From the NCBI RefSeq assembly GCF_014083985.1, contig NZ_CP046907.1:4963501-5027500 (forward strand): DNA of 64,000 nucleotides, in the 5' to 3' direction. This stretch comes from Streptomyces sp. SCUT-3. GTDB taxonomy: Bacteria > Actinomycetota > Actinomycetes > Streptomycetales > Streptomycetaceae. The position numbers and the translations under genes are program-made. Shown here one piece after another: positions 15,513-24,100 of the stretch (position 1 is the stretch's first letter; every line of letters starts with the position of its first letter). The notes under the pieces were generated by a model. It saw only the letters and a program-made list of their open reading frames with translations, made no database searches and was not told where the DNA came from.

Positions 15513-16964
15513 CTACACCCCCCGGCTGACCGAGCTCATGTTGAAGTCCGGCACCCGCAGCGGCGGCATCGCGGCCCGGGTGAACCAGTCGCCCCACTCG
15601 CGCGGCAGGGTGCGCACGGTGGCCCCCGCCTCGGTGGCCCGGCCCAGCAGGTCCACCGGCGACTCGTTGAACCGGAAGTTGTTCACCGCGCCCGTCACCT
15701 CGCCGTTCTCCACCAGGTAGACGCCGTCCCGGGTGAGCCCGGTCAGCAGCAGGGTCGCGGGGTCGACCTCGCGGATGTACCACAGGCAGGTCAGCAGCAG
15801 CCCGCGGTCGGTGCGGGCCGCCATCTCCTCCAGCGACTGCTCCCCGCCCCCCTCCAGCACCAGGTTGTCCACCTGCGGGGCGAGCGGCAGGCCCGTCAGG
15901 GCGGCGGTGTGCCGGGTGGTGGACAGGTTCGCCAGCACGCCCTCGCGGATCCAGTCGGTCCGGCCCAGCTCCAGCCCGTTGTCGAACACCGACGCGTCAC
16001 TGCCCGAGGAGTGGGCGATCACGAACGGCGCCGACTCGATGCCCGGCTCGGCCGGGTCGCTGCGCAGCGTCAGCGGCAGCCGCGCCAGCCGCTCGCCGAC
16101 CCGGGTGCCCCCGCCGGGCCGGCTGAAGACGCTGCGGCCCTCGGCGGCGTCCCGCCCCCCGGCGGACCACATCTGGTAGACCAGCAGGTCGGCCACGGCC
16201 GACGGCGGCAGCAGCGTCTCGTACCGCCCGGCGGGCAGTTCCACCGTGCGCCGCGCCCACTCCAGCCTGCGCGCCAGGTCCTCGTCCGTCGCCAGCGGGT
16301 CCACGTCGCGGAAGTCCGAGGTGGCCTGCCCGGCCCAGGCGGAGCGCGTGCGGTCGGGCGACTTGGCGTTCAGCTCCAGCGTTCCCGTCGGCTGGTCGTG
16401 CCGCAGCCGCAGGCCCGAGGAGGTGCCCAGGTAGGTGGAGGTCATGAGGTGGTGCGCGAAGCCGTACAGCTCCCGGCCGCCGGAGCGGGCGCGGGCGAAC
16501 GCCTCGCCCAGGGCCGGGGCGAAGGCCGCGAAGACCTCCCCGGAGGTCTCGGCCGGCGGCTCGGCGAAGTCGGGGGAGGACGGCCGGGAGGGCGGCAGCG
16601 GCTGCGCGTCCTCGGCCGGGCCCGCCTCGCGGGCGGCCGCCTCCGCCGCCCGCACCAGCGGCTCCAGCTCGTCGGCGGTCACCGCGGAGCGGGACACCAC
16701 CCCGGAGGCGGTGCCCTGCGTCCCGTCGACGGTGGCGATCACGGTGAGCGTGCGGCCGCGGGTGACGCCGTTGGTGGTCAGGGCGTTGCCCGCCCAGCGC
16801 AGGTTCGCCGACGACTCCTCGTCGGCGATCACCACGCAGCCGTCCGCGCGGGACAGCTCCAGCGCCCGCTCGATGATCTCCGACGGGGAGACCGGACGCG
16901 CCGTGCCCGCGGCGCCCGCCGTCCGCGCCGTGCCCGTGGCGCCGTTGCCCGTGCTGCTGTTCAT
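15513..16964 (-). CDS. pmbA: TldE/PmbA family metalloprotease subunit
   Basis: A 483-residue TldE/PmbA-like protein. After a Thr/Ala-rich N-terminus come IIERALELSRADGCVVIADE and ESSANLRWAGNALTTNGVTR, the paired N-domain, then the C-terminal beta domain with VFDNGLELGRTDWIREGVL and TGAVNNFRFNESPVDLL. It lacks the HExxxH of TldD, as expected for the non-catalytic TldE partner. TldD/TldE heterodimers are zinc proteases that digest unfolded peptides and mature some RiPPs such as microcin B17. Its ATG overlaps the TldD stop by 4 nt (ATGA) and has AGGAGG upstream. Confidence 0.93.
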   Translation of the reverse strand: MNSSTGNGATGTARTAGAAGTARPVSPSEIIERALELSRADGCVVIADEESSANLRWAGNALTTNGVTRGRTLTVIATVDGTQGTASGVVSRSAVTADELEPLVRAAEAAAREAGPAEDAQPLPPSRPSSPDFAEPPAETSGEVFAAFAPALGEAFARARSGGRELYGFAHHLMTSTYLGTSSGLRLRHDQPTGTLELNAKSPDRTRSAWAGQATSDFRDVDPLATDEDLARRLEWARRTVELPAGRYETLLPPSAVADLLVYQMWSAGGRDAAEGRSVFSRPGGGTRVGERLARLPLTLRSDPAEPGIESAPFVIAHSSGSDASVFDNGLELGRTDWIREGVLANLSTTRHTAALTGLPLAPQVDNLVLEGGGEQSLEEMAARTDRGLLLTCLWYIREVDPATLLLTGLTRDGVYLVENGEVTGAVNNFRFNESPVDLLGRATEAGATVRTLPREWGDWFTRAAMPPLRVPDFNMSSVSRGV

Positions 16965-18484
16965 CGGCCTGCCTCCTGAGCGGTGTTGAGGATGGTGACG
17001 TCGCGGAACAGCGCGGACGGGCAGCCGTGCGAGACGGCCGCGACCTGCCCCGGCTGGGCCTTCCCGCAGTTGAACGCACCGCCCAGCACGTACGTCTGCG
17101 GGCCGCCGACGGCCTCCATCGAGCCCCAGAAGTCGGTGGTCGTCGCCTGGTAGGCGGCGTCCCTGACCTGACCGGCCAGTTCGCCGTTCTCGATGAGGAA
17201 CGCCCGCTGCTGGGTGAACTGGAAGTTGTAGCGCTGCATGTCGATCGACCACGACTTGTCGCCGACCAGGTACAGCCCCCGCTCCACGCCGGAGATCAGC
17301 TCCTCGGTCGAGGGCCCGTCCGGCGCGGGCCTCAGCGAGACGTTGGCCATCCGCTGCACCGGCACGTGTGCGGGGGAGTCGGCGTACGCGCAGCCGTTGG
17401 AACGCTCGAAACCGGCCAGCCGGGCGATCCGGCGGTCCAACTGGTAGCCGGTGAGCACGCCGCCGGTGACCAGGTCCCACTCCTGCGCGGCCACGCCCTC
17501 GTCGTCGTAGCCGACGGTCGCCAGACCGTGCTCGGCCGTGCGGTCGCCCGTGACGTTCATCAGCTCCGAGCCGTAGCGCAGCGTGCCCAGCCGGTCGAAC
17601 GTGGCGAACGAGGTGCCCGCGTACGCCGCCTCGTAGCCCAGGGCCCGGTCCAGCTCGGTGGCGTGCCCCACCGACTCGTGGATCGTCAGCCACAGGTTGG
17701 ACGGGTCGACCACCAGGTCGTAGCGGCCCGGCTCGACCGACGGCGCCCGCAGCTTCTCCGCCAGCAGGCCGGGGATGCGCTCCAGCTCGCCGTCCCAGTC
17801 CCAGCCCGTGCCCGTCAGGTACTCCCAGCCGCGGCCCGCCGGAGGGGCGAGGGTGCGCATGGTCTCGAACGCGCCGGAGACCGCGTCCACCGCCACCGCG
17901 GTCAGCTCCGGGTGCAGCCGCACCCGCTGCTGGACGGTCGTCGTGCCGGCGGTGTCGGCGTAGAACTTGTTCTCCTTGACGGTCAGCAGCGAGGCGTCGA
18001 CGTGGGAGACGCCCTCGGCGCGCAGCAGCCGCGAGCTCCACTCGGCCAGCAGCGCCGGCTTGTCCGCGTCCGGCACCGCGAACGGGTCGACCTCGTAGGA
18101 GGAGACCCAGCGGGCGTCGGCGTGCACCGGCTCGTCCGCCAGCTCCACCCGCTCGTCCGACCCGGCCGCCGCGATCACCTGCGCCGACAGCCGCGCCATG
18201 GCCACCGCCTGCTCGGCGACCCGCGCGGCGGCCTCCGCCGTCAGGTCCACGCCCGAGGCGAACCCCCACGCCCCGCCGTGCACGACGCGCACGGCGAAAC
18301 CGGTGTCGGTGGTGTCCGAGGAGCCGGACGGGCGCGCGTCCCGCAGCCGCCACGCGGCGTTGCGCACCCGCTCGAAGCGGAAGTCCGCGTGATCGGCCCC
18401 CAGCTCCCGGGCCCGGGTGAGCGCTGCGTCCGCCAGGCGCCGCAACGGCAACGTCAGGAACGTCTCGTCGATCTGATGGGGCAC
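16961..18484 (-). CDS. tldD: TldD family zinc metalloprotease subunit
   Basis: A 507-residue TldD-like protein. The catalytic helix LTIHESVGHATELDRALGY holds the HExxGH-type zinc ligands and catalytic Glu; GLYLVGDKSWSIDMQRYNFQ and LGGAFNCGKAQPGQ follow in the C-terminal domain, where a conserved Cys supplies the third ligand. It pairs with the overlapping PmbA gene to form a protease that accepts only extended peptides. The GTG start has GGGAGG 6-7 nt upstream. No RiPP precursor is visible nearby, so the target is unknown. Confidence 0.93.
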   Translation of the reverse strand: MPHQIDETFLTLPLRRLADAALTRARELGADHADFRFERVRNAAWRLRDARPSGSSDTTDTGFAVRVVHGGAWGFASGVDLTAEAAARVAEQAVAMARLSAQVIAAAGSDERVELADEPVHADARWVSSYEVDPFAVPDADKPALLAEWSSRLLRAEGVSHVDASLLTVKENKFYADTAGTTTVQQRVRLHPELTAVAVDAVSGAFETMRTLAPPAGRGWEYLTGTGWDWDGELERIPGLLAEKLRAPSVEPGRYDLVVDPSNLWLTIHESVGHATELDRALGYEAAYAGTSFATFDRLGTLRYGSELMNVTGDRTAEHGLATVGYDDEGVAAQEWDLVTGGVLTGYQLDRRIARLAGFERSNGCAYADSPAHVPVQRMANVSLRPAPDGPSTEELISGVERGLYLVGDKSWSIDMQRYNFQFTQQRAFLIENGELAGQVRDAAYQATTTDFWGSMEAVGGPQTYVLGGAFNCGKAQPGQVAAVSHGCPSALFRDVTILNTAQEAGR

Positions 18485-18666
18485 GGCATCCTCCCGTGGG
18501 TCGCGGCCGTCCGACCCGATCATGCCGCACCCGTCCCGGCCGCCGCCGCAGGAGGCGGCGGGCAGGGAGCGGGCGGGAGCGGGCAGGGAGCGGGCGGGAG
18601 GCGGACGGACTGGGGGCGGTCCGGGTCCGCAGGAGAAACCGGCCACTCGGCGGTAGCTTTTCAGAC

Positions 18667-19821
18667 ATGGCATCTGGCGACCCCGGCGAGCGCTCCCGCG
18701 CCGTACGCCTGTGGCGCCACCCGCGGTCGATCACGGCCATGATGCTCGCGTTCCCGCTCGGCCTCCTGGCGATAGAGGAGTTCACCACACCGGACATCCG
18801 TCTCGGCCCCCTCATGGCTGCCGGGCCCGCCCTGGCCGCCGTCTTCTGCAGCCCGATGGGCGTGCTGGTCGTCCTCGCGGTGACCCTGCTCTGCGTGGCC
18901 GGGGCGGCACAGGCGAACCTGCAGCTGTACGAGGCGAACTTCGTCGTCCAGATGGTGACCACCGTGCTGATCGGCGCGGCCGCGATGTGGGCCGCCGGCG
19001 TGCGCCGGCGCAGGGAGAAGGAACTGGCCCAGGCGCGCTGGGTGGCCGAGGTGACGCAGAAGGTCCTGCTGCGGCCGCTGCCCCGCAGGCTGGGCTCCCT
19101 GGAGATCGCCTCCCTGTACCTGGCGGCCGACGACGAGGCGGCCATCGGCGGCGACCTGTACGCGGCCGCCCGCGTCGACGGCACCGTGCGGCTGATGGTC
19201 GGCGACGTCCAGGGCAAGGGAATGGACGCGGTCGAGGCGGTGAGCTACCTCCTCGGCGCCTTCCGGCAGGCGGCCCGGTCCTGCGTGGCCCTGCCGGTGC
19301 TGGTCCCCTACCTCGAATGCAGCTTCCGCGCGGACGTGGAGGAGGCGGCCGAGGCCGAGCGCCGCATCTCCGGCGGCAAGGGGACGGAACGGCGCATGCA
19401 GGAGGGCTTCGTCACCGCCCTCGTGGTGGACGTGCCCGAGGACGGCGGCCCGATCCGCCTGGTCAACCGCGGGCACCCGCCCCCGCTGCTCCTGCGGCAC
19501 GGCAAGGTCCTCCCGCTCGACCGGGAGGTCCCCGACCTCCCGCTGGGGCTGGGCGACCTGGACGGAACCCTCGGGGGCGCCCCGACGGACGTCGACACGG
19601 TCGACTTCGAACCCGGCGACACCCTGCTCCTGTACACCGACGGCGTCAGCGAGGCCCGCGACGAGCACGGCGTCTTCTACCCCCTCGCCGACCGCCTCGC
19701 CGACTGGACCGGGTACGCCCCGGACGACCTGCTGGAGGCCGTCCGGGGAGACCTGCTGCACCACGCCCGCTCCCGCCTCGGCGACGACGTCGCCCTCGTC
19801 GCCGTCCGCCGCACGGCCTGA
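18667..19821 (+). CDS. Membrane-bound PP2C (SpoIIE-type) serine/threonine phosphatase
   Basis: A 384-residue protein with three to four N-terminal transmembrane segments (residues about 20-105, including MGVLVVLAVTLLCVAGAA) and a cytosolic SpoIIE-type PP2C domain. Metal-binding Asp motifs are visible: AAIGGDLYAAARVDG, MVGDVQGKGMDAVEAV, LVNRGHPPPLLL and LLLYTDGVSEARDEHG, ending SRLGDDVALVAVRR. Such phosphatases activate anti-anti-sigma factors in Streptomyces partner-switching networks. A TAGCTT box lies 7 nt before the ATG with no Shine-Dalgarno, so the mRNA may be leaderless. No sensory PAS or GAF domain is present. Confidence 0.93.
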   Translation: MASGDPGERSRAVRLWRHPRSITAMMLAFPLGLLAIEEFTTPDIRLGPLMAAGPALAAVFCSPMGVLVVLAVTLLCVAGAAQANLQLYEANFVVQMVTTVLIGAAAMWAAGVRRRREKELAQARWVAEVTQKVLLRPLPRRLGSLEIASLYLAADDEAAIGGDLYAAARVDGTVRLMVGDVQGKGMDAVEAVSYLLGAFRQAARSCVALPVLVPYLECSFRADVEEAAEAERRISGGKGTERRMQEGFVTALVVDVPEDGGPIRLVNRGHPPPLLLRHGKVLPLDREVPDLPLGLGDLDGTLGGAPTDVDTVDFEPGDTLLLYTDGVSEARDEHGVFYPLADRLADWTGYAPDDLLEAVRGDLLHHARSRLGDDVALVAVRRTA

Positions 19822-19878
19822 GGCGCCCCGGGGAGGCCCGCGCCCCGACGGGCGGGGGCGGGCAGGCCCCGCGAGCCG

Positions 19879-20937
19879 TCAGACGGGAGGCCGGGGAACG
19901 AGGGCCTCCACCGGGCGGCGGGGCGCGCGCAGCAGGGCCCGGCCCTCCGGGGTGATGGTGTGCAGGACGTGCTGGGCCTTCCGGGAGCTGACGAGCAGCC
20001 CGGCGTCGCGCAGCACCGCCACGTGCTGGCTCACCGCCGACGCCGACACCCCGAGGTGCCGGGCGAGGTCCCCGGTCGAGCACCCGCCCCGGACGGCGTC
20101 CAGCAGCGCCGCGCGGGTACGGCCGATCAGCGGCCCGAGCCCGCCACCGGCCTCCCCGTCCCGGGCACCGCCCCGGGCACCGTCCCGGGCGCGCGGCGCG
20201 CCGCCGGGCGCGTCCTCCAGCCAGCCGGGACCGGGCCGCACGGGGTAGACCAGCACCGGCGACAGGGCGCCGTCCACGAACGTGACCGGCATGCGCCAGC
20301 AGAAGAAGGACGGCTGCAGCAGCAGCCCGCGCCCGTCGAGGTGGAGGTCCCGCTCCACCGGGTAGTCGGCCTCCAGCACCGGCGACCGCCAGCGGAACGC
20401 CGGCCCCAGGGACCGCAGCACCCCCTCCACGCCGCCTGCGAGGAACGCCTGGCCCCGGGCGGCCCGGTCGGCGTCGACGTGGGCCCGGATCCGCGACCAG
20501 ACCGGCGCGACCGCCTCCCGGTGGCAGACGCGGAACGCTTCGCCGAGCCGGTGCAGGGTCTCCGCCTCCCCGGCCGCCAGCGCCGACACCCACGGCGGCA
20601 GCCTGCGTTCGGTCGCCAGCACGGCCAGGTCGTGGCGCAACTGCCGGCGCGGGGTGGAGGCGATCGCGTCGATCGCGGCCTCCAGGCCCGGGCCGCCGGG
20701 CAGCACCGGGGTGAGGAAGTCCGGGAAGTACCCGTACGCCGGCAGCAGCGGGGCCAGCATCCGGCTGCCCGCCGACGACAGCCGCGGCCCGGTGAGCCGC
20801 CGCCACTGGCCGAAAACCGTCGCGGCCTCGCGTTTGCGCAGCAACTGGAAGCCGTTCACGGTCTCCCACAGCGGGTCCGCGGTCGTGGCGATCCGCACCC
20901 GCACCAGATCCTGGGCAGTGAAGTGCACGCGCAGCAT
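19879..20937 (-). CDS. ArsR-like winged-helix transcriptional regulator (DUF5937 type)
   Basis: A 352-residue regulator. The N-terminal approximately 170 residues form the DUF5937-like domain typical of large actinobacterial ArsR proteins (MLRVHFTAQDLVRVRIATTA through PLLPAYGYFPDFLTP). A Gly/Arg linker follows, then a C-terminal winged helix: TRAALLDAVRGGCSTGDLAR, HLGVSASAVSQHVAVLRDAG, LLVSSRKAQHVLHTITPEG. No ArsR Cys metal site is visible, so it probably senses something other than arsenic. ATG with a GGGGGAG ribosome binding site. Its targets are not adjacent; it stands alone. Confidence 0.9.
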   Translation of the reverse strand: MLRVHFTAQDLVRVRIATTADPLWETVNGFQLLRKREAATVFGQWRRLTGPRLSSAGSRMLAPLLPAYGYFPDFLTPVLPGGPGLEAAIDAIASTPRRQLRHDLAVLATERRLPPWVSALAAGEAETLHRLGEAFRVCHREAVAPVWSRIRAHVDADRAARGQAFLAGGVEGVLRSLGPAFRWRSPVLEADYPVERDLHLDGRGLLLQPSFFCWRMPVTFVDGALSPVLVYPVRPGPGWLEDAPGGAPRARDGARGGARDGEAGGGLGPLIGRTRAALLDAVRGGCSTGDLARHLGVSASAVSQHVAVLRDAGLLVSSRKAQHVLHTITPEGRALLRAPRRPVEALVPRPPV

Positions 20938-21152
20938 GGTTCGTCTCCCCCGTCCCCCGACGCGCAGCAGCGCCCAGTGTGCCCACCGGGCGGACGGATC
21001 GCGCGCCTGTTTTCGGACGGTCTGCCGCGCTCGGCGGCCCGTGTCCGGGTTCATCTGCGCGTTTAAGGCAGAACTGCACTGCATGGCGGCGCGGACGCGT
21101 CCGGCCACATCCTGGCGTCCGGTCGGCACACCGACGGACCAGGGAGGGCACC

Positions 21153-22100
21153 GTGCCGGAAGAACCGGACGTGACACGGCGCACCGGGCGCCTCGCGCGG
21201 GGAGCGGTCTCCGCGCTGTTGTGCCTCGCGGCCACCACGGGATGCGGTGGCGCGGGGGAGGCCGGCGGTGCGGCCCGGAAGGACGGCGCGGCCCGCGAGG
21301 CCGACGGCACGGCCCCGCGACCGCTGACAGCCCGGGAGAAGTCGCTGTTGTACGACGCCGAGCAGACGCTGGTGCAGCAGTGCATGCGCGAGGCGGGCTT
21401 CCGGCTGTGGAAGACCCCGGAGAACCCCCTGCCCGAGCACCGGGACTTCCCCTACGCGGTGGACGACGCCGACTGGGCCCGCGAACACGGGTACGGCAGC
21501 GGCCTGCGGCAGCGCGTCGAACGCCTGCGCGCCGAGGACCCCAACCGCCGCTACCTCCAGGGCCTCTCCCCGCAGCGCAGGCAGGCCGCCGTCACCGCGC
21601 TCAACGGCACCGACCCGCAGGACGGACCGCACGCGACGCTGCCCATGGGGGCGCAGGTCAGCAGGAGCAGCGAGGGCTGCACCTCGGCGGCACAACGCGA
21701 ACTGTACGGCGACCTCGACGCCTGGTTCACCGCGCAGATGATCACCGACACCCTCCCGTCGATCCGGCGGGCCAGGGTGCTCGACGACGCCGCCTATACG
21801 ACGGCGGTGGGCAAGTGGTCCTCGTGCATGCGACGGCGGGGCCACGACCACGCCGACCCCGGCGAGGCCCGCGCCGCGTTCGCGGAACCGCACGGGACGG
21901 CGCCGTCGCGGCGGGAGGTGCGCACGGCGGTCGACGAGGCCGAATGCGCCGCCGACAGCGGCCTGGCCGCCACTGCCCGCCGCCTCGACCGGCACCACGG
22001 CCGACGACTGGACGAGCAGTACCGGGGCGAAATCCGCGACAGGACCCGCCTGGAGAGGGCGGCGCTCCCGCGCGCCCGGTCCGCCGTCCGAGCCGGGTGA
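21153..22100 (+). CDS. Putative lipoprotein, function unknown
   Basis: A 315-residue secreted protein with a lipoprotein signal (ALLCLAATTGCGG, lipobox Cys about residue 31), then a Gly/Ala-rich spacer and a globular Arg-rich domain. Cys residues recur in paired positions (QQCMREAGFRLWKTP, SEGCTSAAQREL, WSSCMRRRGHDHADP, EAECAADSGLA), suggesting two disulfides in the extracellular domain. Streptomyces encode many such lipoproteins with CMRxxG motifs; function is unknown. GTG start with AGGGAGG upstream. It lies upstream of the I36 inhibitor on the same strand. Confidence 0.8.
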   Translation: MPEEPDVTRRTGRLARGAVSALLCLAATTGCGGAGEAGGAARKDGAAREADGTAPRPLTAREKSLLYDAEQTLVQQCMREAGFRLWKTPENPLPEHRDFPYAVDDADWAREHGYGSGLRQRVERLRAEDPNRRYLQGLSPQRRQAAVTALNGTDPQDGPHATLPMGAQVSRSSEGCTSAAQRELYGDLDAWFTAQMITDTLPSIRRARVLDDAAYTTAVGKWSSCMRRRGHDHADPGEARAAFAEPHGTAPSRREVRTAVDEAECAADSGLAATARRLDRHHGRRLDEQYRGEIRDRTRLERAALPRARSAVRAG

Positions 22101-22175
22101 CCCGCCCGGCCCACAGAGCAGCCCGCCCGGACCCGGGCGGGCGAGAAGGAACGAACCCACCGAAGGAGACCACGC

Positions 22176-22664
22176 ATGTCCACCACGAGGCTCAAGACCG
22201 CCCTGGCCGCCCTGGCGCTGGGCGGAACCGCCGTCCTCGCCGCGCCCGCCGCCGCCGGCGCCACCGGCACGGGGGCGTCCGCGGCCGCCTCCACCTCCGC
22301 TTCCCCGGCCGAGTCCGGCACCGTGGGCGCCCTGGCGGACGGATACCTGTACGCCTACGAGCACATCGACCGGGGAGGCGCCCACTGCCGCTGGTACGGG
22401 GACGACGCCGACTGGAGCACCTGCTCGCCCGGCGGGAACATGCGCAACAAGGCATCGTCCCTGTGGAACAACGGCTACCCCGGCTCCTACGACGACGTCC
22501 TCCTCTACTGGGGCGTCAACTACACGGGTGCCTCGGCCTGCCTCCGCAACGGCGTCTACTGGAACAACCTGACCGACCTGCACTTCAACAAGCCCGGCTA
22601 CTCGGGCCACGGGCAGACGCTCAACGACAACATCTCGTCCCACAAGTGGGTCAACAGCTGTTGA
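22176..22664 (+). CDS. Secreted peptidase inhibitor family I36 protein
   Basis: A 162-residue exported protein with a clear Sec signal peptide (LKTALAALALGGTAVLAAPA, cleavage near AAAGA). After an Ala/Ser-rich spacer comes a beta/gamma-crystallin-like domain of about 110 residues (GYLYAYEHIDRGGAHCRWYG, NNGYPGSYDDVLLYWGVNYT, ISSHKWVNSC) with four Cys. Family I36 includes the Streptomyces metalloproteinase inhibitor SMPI. Target protease is not determined. ATG with GAAGGAGA Shine-Dalgarno. It is followed at once by a very strong terminator. Confidence 0.9.
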   Translation: MSTTRLKTALAALALGGTAVLAAPAAAGATGTGASAAASTSASPAESGTVGALADGYLYAYEHIDRGGAHCRWYGDDADWSTCSPGGNMRNKASSLWNNGYPGSYDDVLLYWGVNYTGASACLRNGVYWNNLTDLHFNKPGYSGHGQTLNDNISSHKWVNSC

Positions 22665-22678
22665 GACCGCCCGGGAAC

Positions 22679-22723
22679 ACGTGCCGGGTGCGGACGGGCG
22701 GGGCCCGTCCGCACCCGGCACGT
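22679..22723. terminator. Perfect 20-bp hairpin terminator
   Basis: Two exactly complementary 20-nt arms with a 5-nt CGGGG loop lie between the convergent I36 inhibitor and DUF1963 genes. Confidence 0.85.
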
Positions 22724-22739
22724 CCCGGAACCCGCCGCC

Positions 22740-23714
22740 CTACTGGGTGTTCAGCCGGAGGGGGTGGCCGATGTCCTCCGGGCACTGGAAGACCTGCAGC
22801 CTGCCGCCCCTTCCGATGACGAGTCCGGGAGCGTCATCACTGTCGATCGTGAGGAAGAGCCGCATCCGGCTGCCGCAGACGCAGTCGATCTCCTCCAGAT
22901 CGGTCACACGCCAGGTCGGCCACCCCCCGAGCTTCCAGCCCTGCACACAGGCGAGGTCGTAGTAGTCCGTCCGTCCCGCCCCGCCGCGCCACCGCTCCAC
23001 CCGCTCCCACAGGTCCGGCGGCAGTTCGTCGCGGTCGGGAAGATCCAGGGATTCGACGGGGGCCACCGTGCACGGCCGGGGCAGGTAGTAGTGGTCGGCG
23101 GTCCGGCAGGGTGCGGGCGGGGAGGCGAGCACGTCCCGCACGTCGCCGGCCCTGCGTCGGCGCAGGGCCACCGTCGGGCCGAAGTAGTACGGCTCCTGGC
23201 CCGGAGGGGTGTCGTGGTCGTTGGGACACCACAGGATTTGCAGCAGGTCCGTCCCCTCGGGCCACTCGACGCCGGGCACGTCCCCGGCGAACAGTTGGAG
23301 CACCGGAACCATCGCCACACCTGTCGCAGGCGTCTCCGGGCGCAGCGAGTGCACCTGCCAGGACACCGTGTCGATCACTCCGCCCCGGGCGGAGATCCGG
23401 TCGTAGGCCGAGGCCTCCTCCTCGGTGAGCACGCTGTTTCCGCCGCTGCGGCGTTCCGCCCCCGTCCGCCGTGCTCCTTCGAGCACGGACCGCTCCTCGG
23501 CGGACAGGTCCTCGTGGTGGCCGACGAGGTGGTCCTCCTTGCACACCGGCCACTCCTCGTCCGCCGGCCACAGCAGCGGGCCGCCGACGGAGCTTTCGTG
23601 CGGGCCGGGCTCGCCGGGCTGCGGTTCGAGGAGCAGCGCCGTCCGGAAGTACTCGCGCAACTCCGGGAAGGAATCAACCAGTTCGGCGACGAGGGAAGAA
23701 CGTTCGGGCATCAC
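22740..23714 (-). CDS. DUF1963 (YwqG-like) domain protein
   Basis: A 324-residue cytosolic protein resembling the DUF1963/YwqG family: HESSVGGPLLWPADEEWPVC, VPVLQLFAGDVPGVEWPEGT, DLLQILWCPNDHD and GWKLGGWPTWRVTDLEEIDC follow the family order, with Cys pairs (CVCGS, FQCPEDIGHPL) hinting at a metal site. Function is unknown; such genes often neighbour immunity or toxin modules but here no toxin is seen. The GTG start is favoured because TACGGT lies exactly 6 nt upstream; the next codon is an ATG. Confidence 0.85.
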   Translation of the reverse strand: MMPERSSLVAELVDSFPELREYFRTALLLEPQPGEPGPHESSVGGPLLWPADEEWPVCKEDHLVGHHEDLSAEERSVLEGARRTGAERRSGGNSVLTEEEASAYDRISARGGVIDTVSWQVHSLRPETPATGVAMVPVLQLFAGDVPGVEWPEGTDLLQILWCPNDHDTPPGQEPYYFGPTVALRRRRAGDVRDVLASPPAPCRTADHYYLPRPCTVAPVESLDLPDRDELPPDLWERVERWRGGAGRTDYYDLACVQGWKLGGWPTWRVTDLEEIDCVCGSRMRLFLTIDSDDAPGLVIGRGGRLQVFQCPEDIGHPLRLNTQ

Positions 23715-23825
23715 GGGCGAACCGTAGCGCCTGTGGACGACAGTGGTTCGCCCGTTCCTGTTTCCGTTCCCGGGCAACGGGCCCTGGGGCCATCGACCGC
23801 AGATCCTCCGCCCGGCGAACACGGA

Positions 23826-23856
23826 GGCCGTCTCCCGTGACGGACGGGAGACGGCC
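23826..23856 (-). terminator. Hairpin terminator after XRE-DUF397 operon
   Basis: A 13-bp perfect stem (GGCCGTCTCCCGT with its complement) with a 5-nt loop lies 20 nt beyond the DUF397 stop. Confidence 0.75.
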
Positions 23857-23875
23857 CCTGCGGTGCCCGGCGGGA

Positions 23876-24100
23876 TCAGAGTTCGCCGGCTATGACACCC
23901 CGGCGGAACGCGTCCCACTCGGCGGCGGTGTAGCGCAGCGGCTCCATCCCGGGCCGCTTGGAGTCGCGCACGGCGACCCCGCCACCGGGAAGCTCGGCGA
24001 TCTCGACGCAGTTGCCCTCGCCGCCGCTGGCGGAGGACTTGCGCCACGTGGCGCTCGAAAGGTCGAAGGAGTACAGCTCCGCCTTGTGATCGTCGTTCAC
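23876..24100 (-). CDS. DUF397 protein, partner of XRE regulator (module 1)
   Basis: A 74-residue DUF397 protein with the diagnostic ATWRKSSASGGEGNCVEIAE, GGGVAVRDSKRPG and TAAEWDAFRRGVIAG. In Streptomyces, DUF397 genes sit beside WhiJ-like XRE regulators and are thought to work with them in developmental control or as toxin-antitoxin-like pairs. Its ATG overlaps the stop of the XRE gene by 4 nt (ATGA), so the two are co-translated. It has no DNA-binding motif of its own. Confidence 0.93.
   Translation of the reverse strand: MNDDHKAELYSFDLSSATWRKSSASGGEGNCVEIAELPGGGVAVRDSKRPGMEPLRYTAAEWDAFRRGVIAGEL

Noticed and set aside
14295..16979. Long + strand open frame opposite kptA and pmbA
   Set aside because: No domain similarity, while the minus strand encodes clear KptA and PmbA proteins with ribosome binding sites and coupling.
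22176..23714. DUF1963 protein plus I36 inhibitor as a toxin-immunity pair
   Set aside because: They are convergent, separated by a strong terminator, and the I36 protein has a normal inhibitor fold with no toxin domain.
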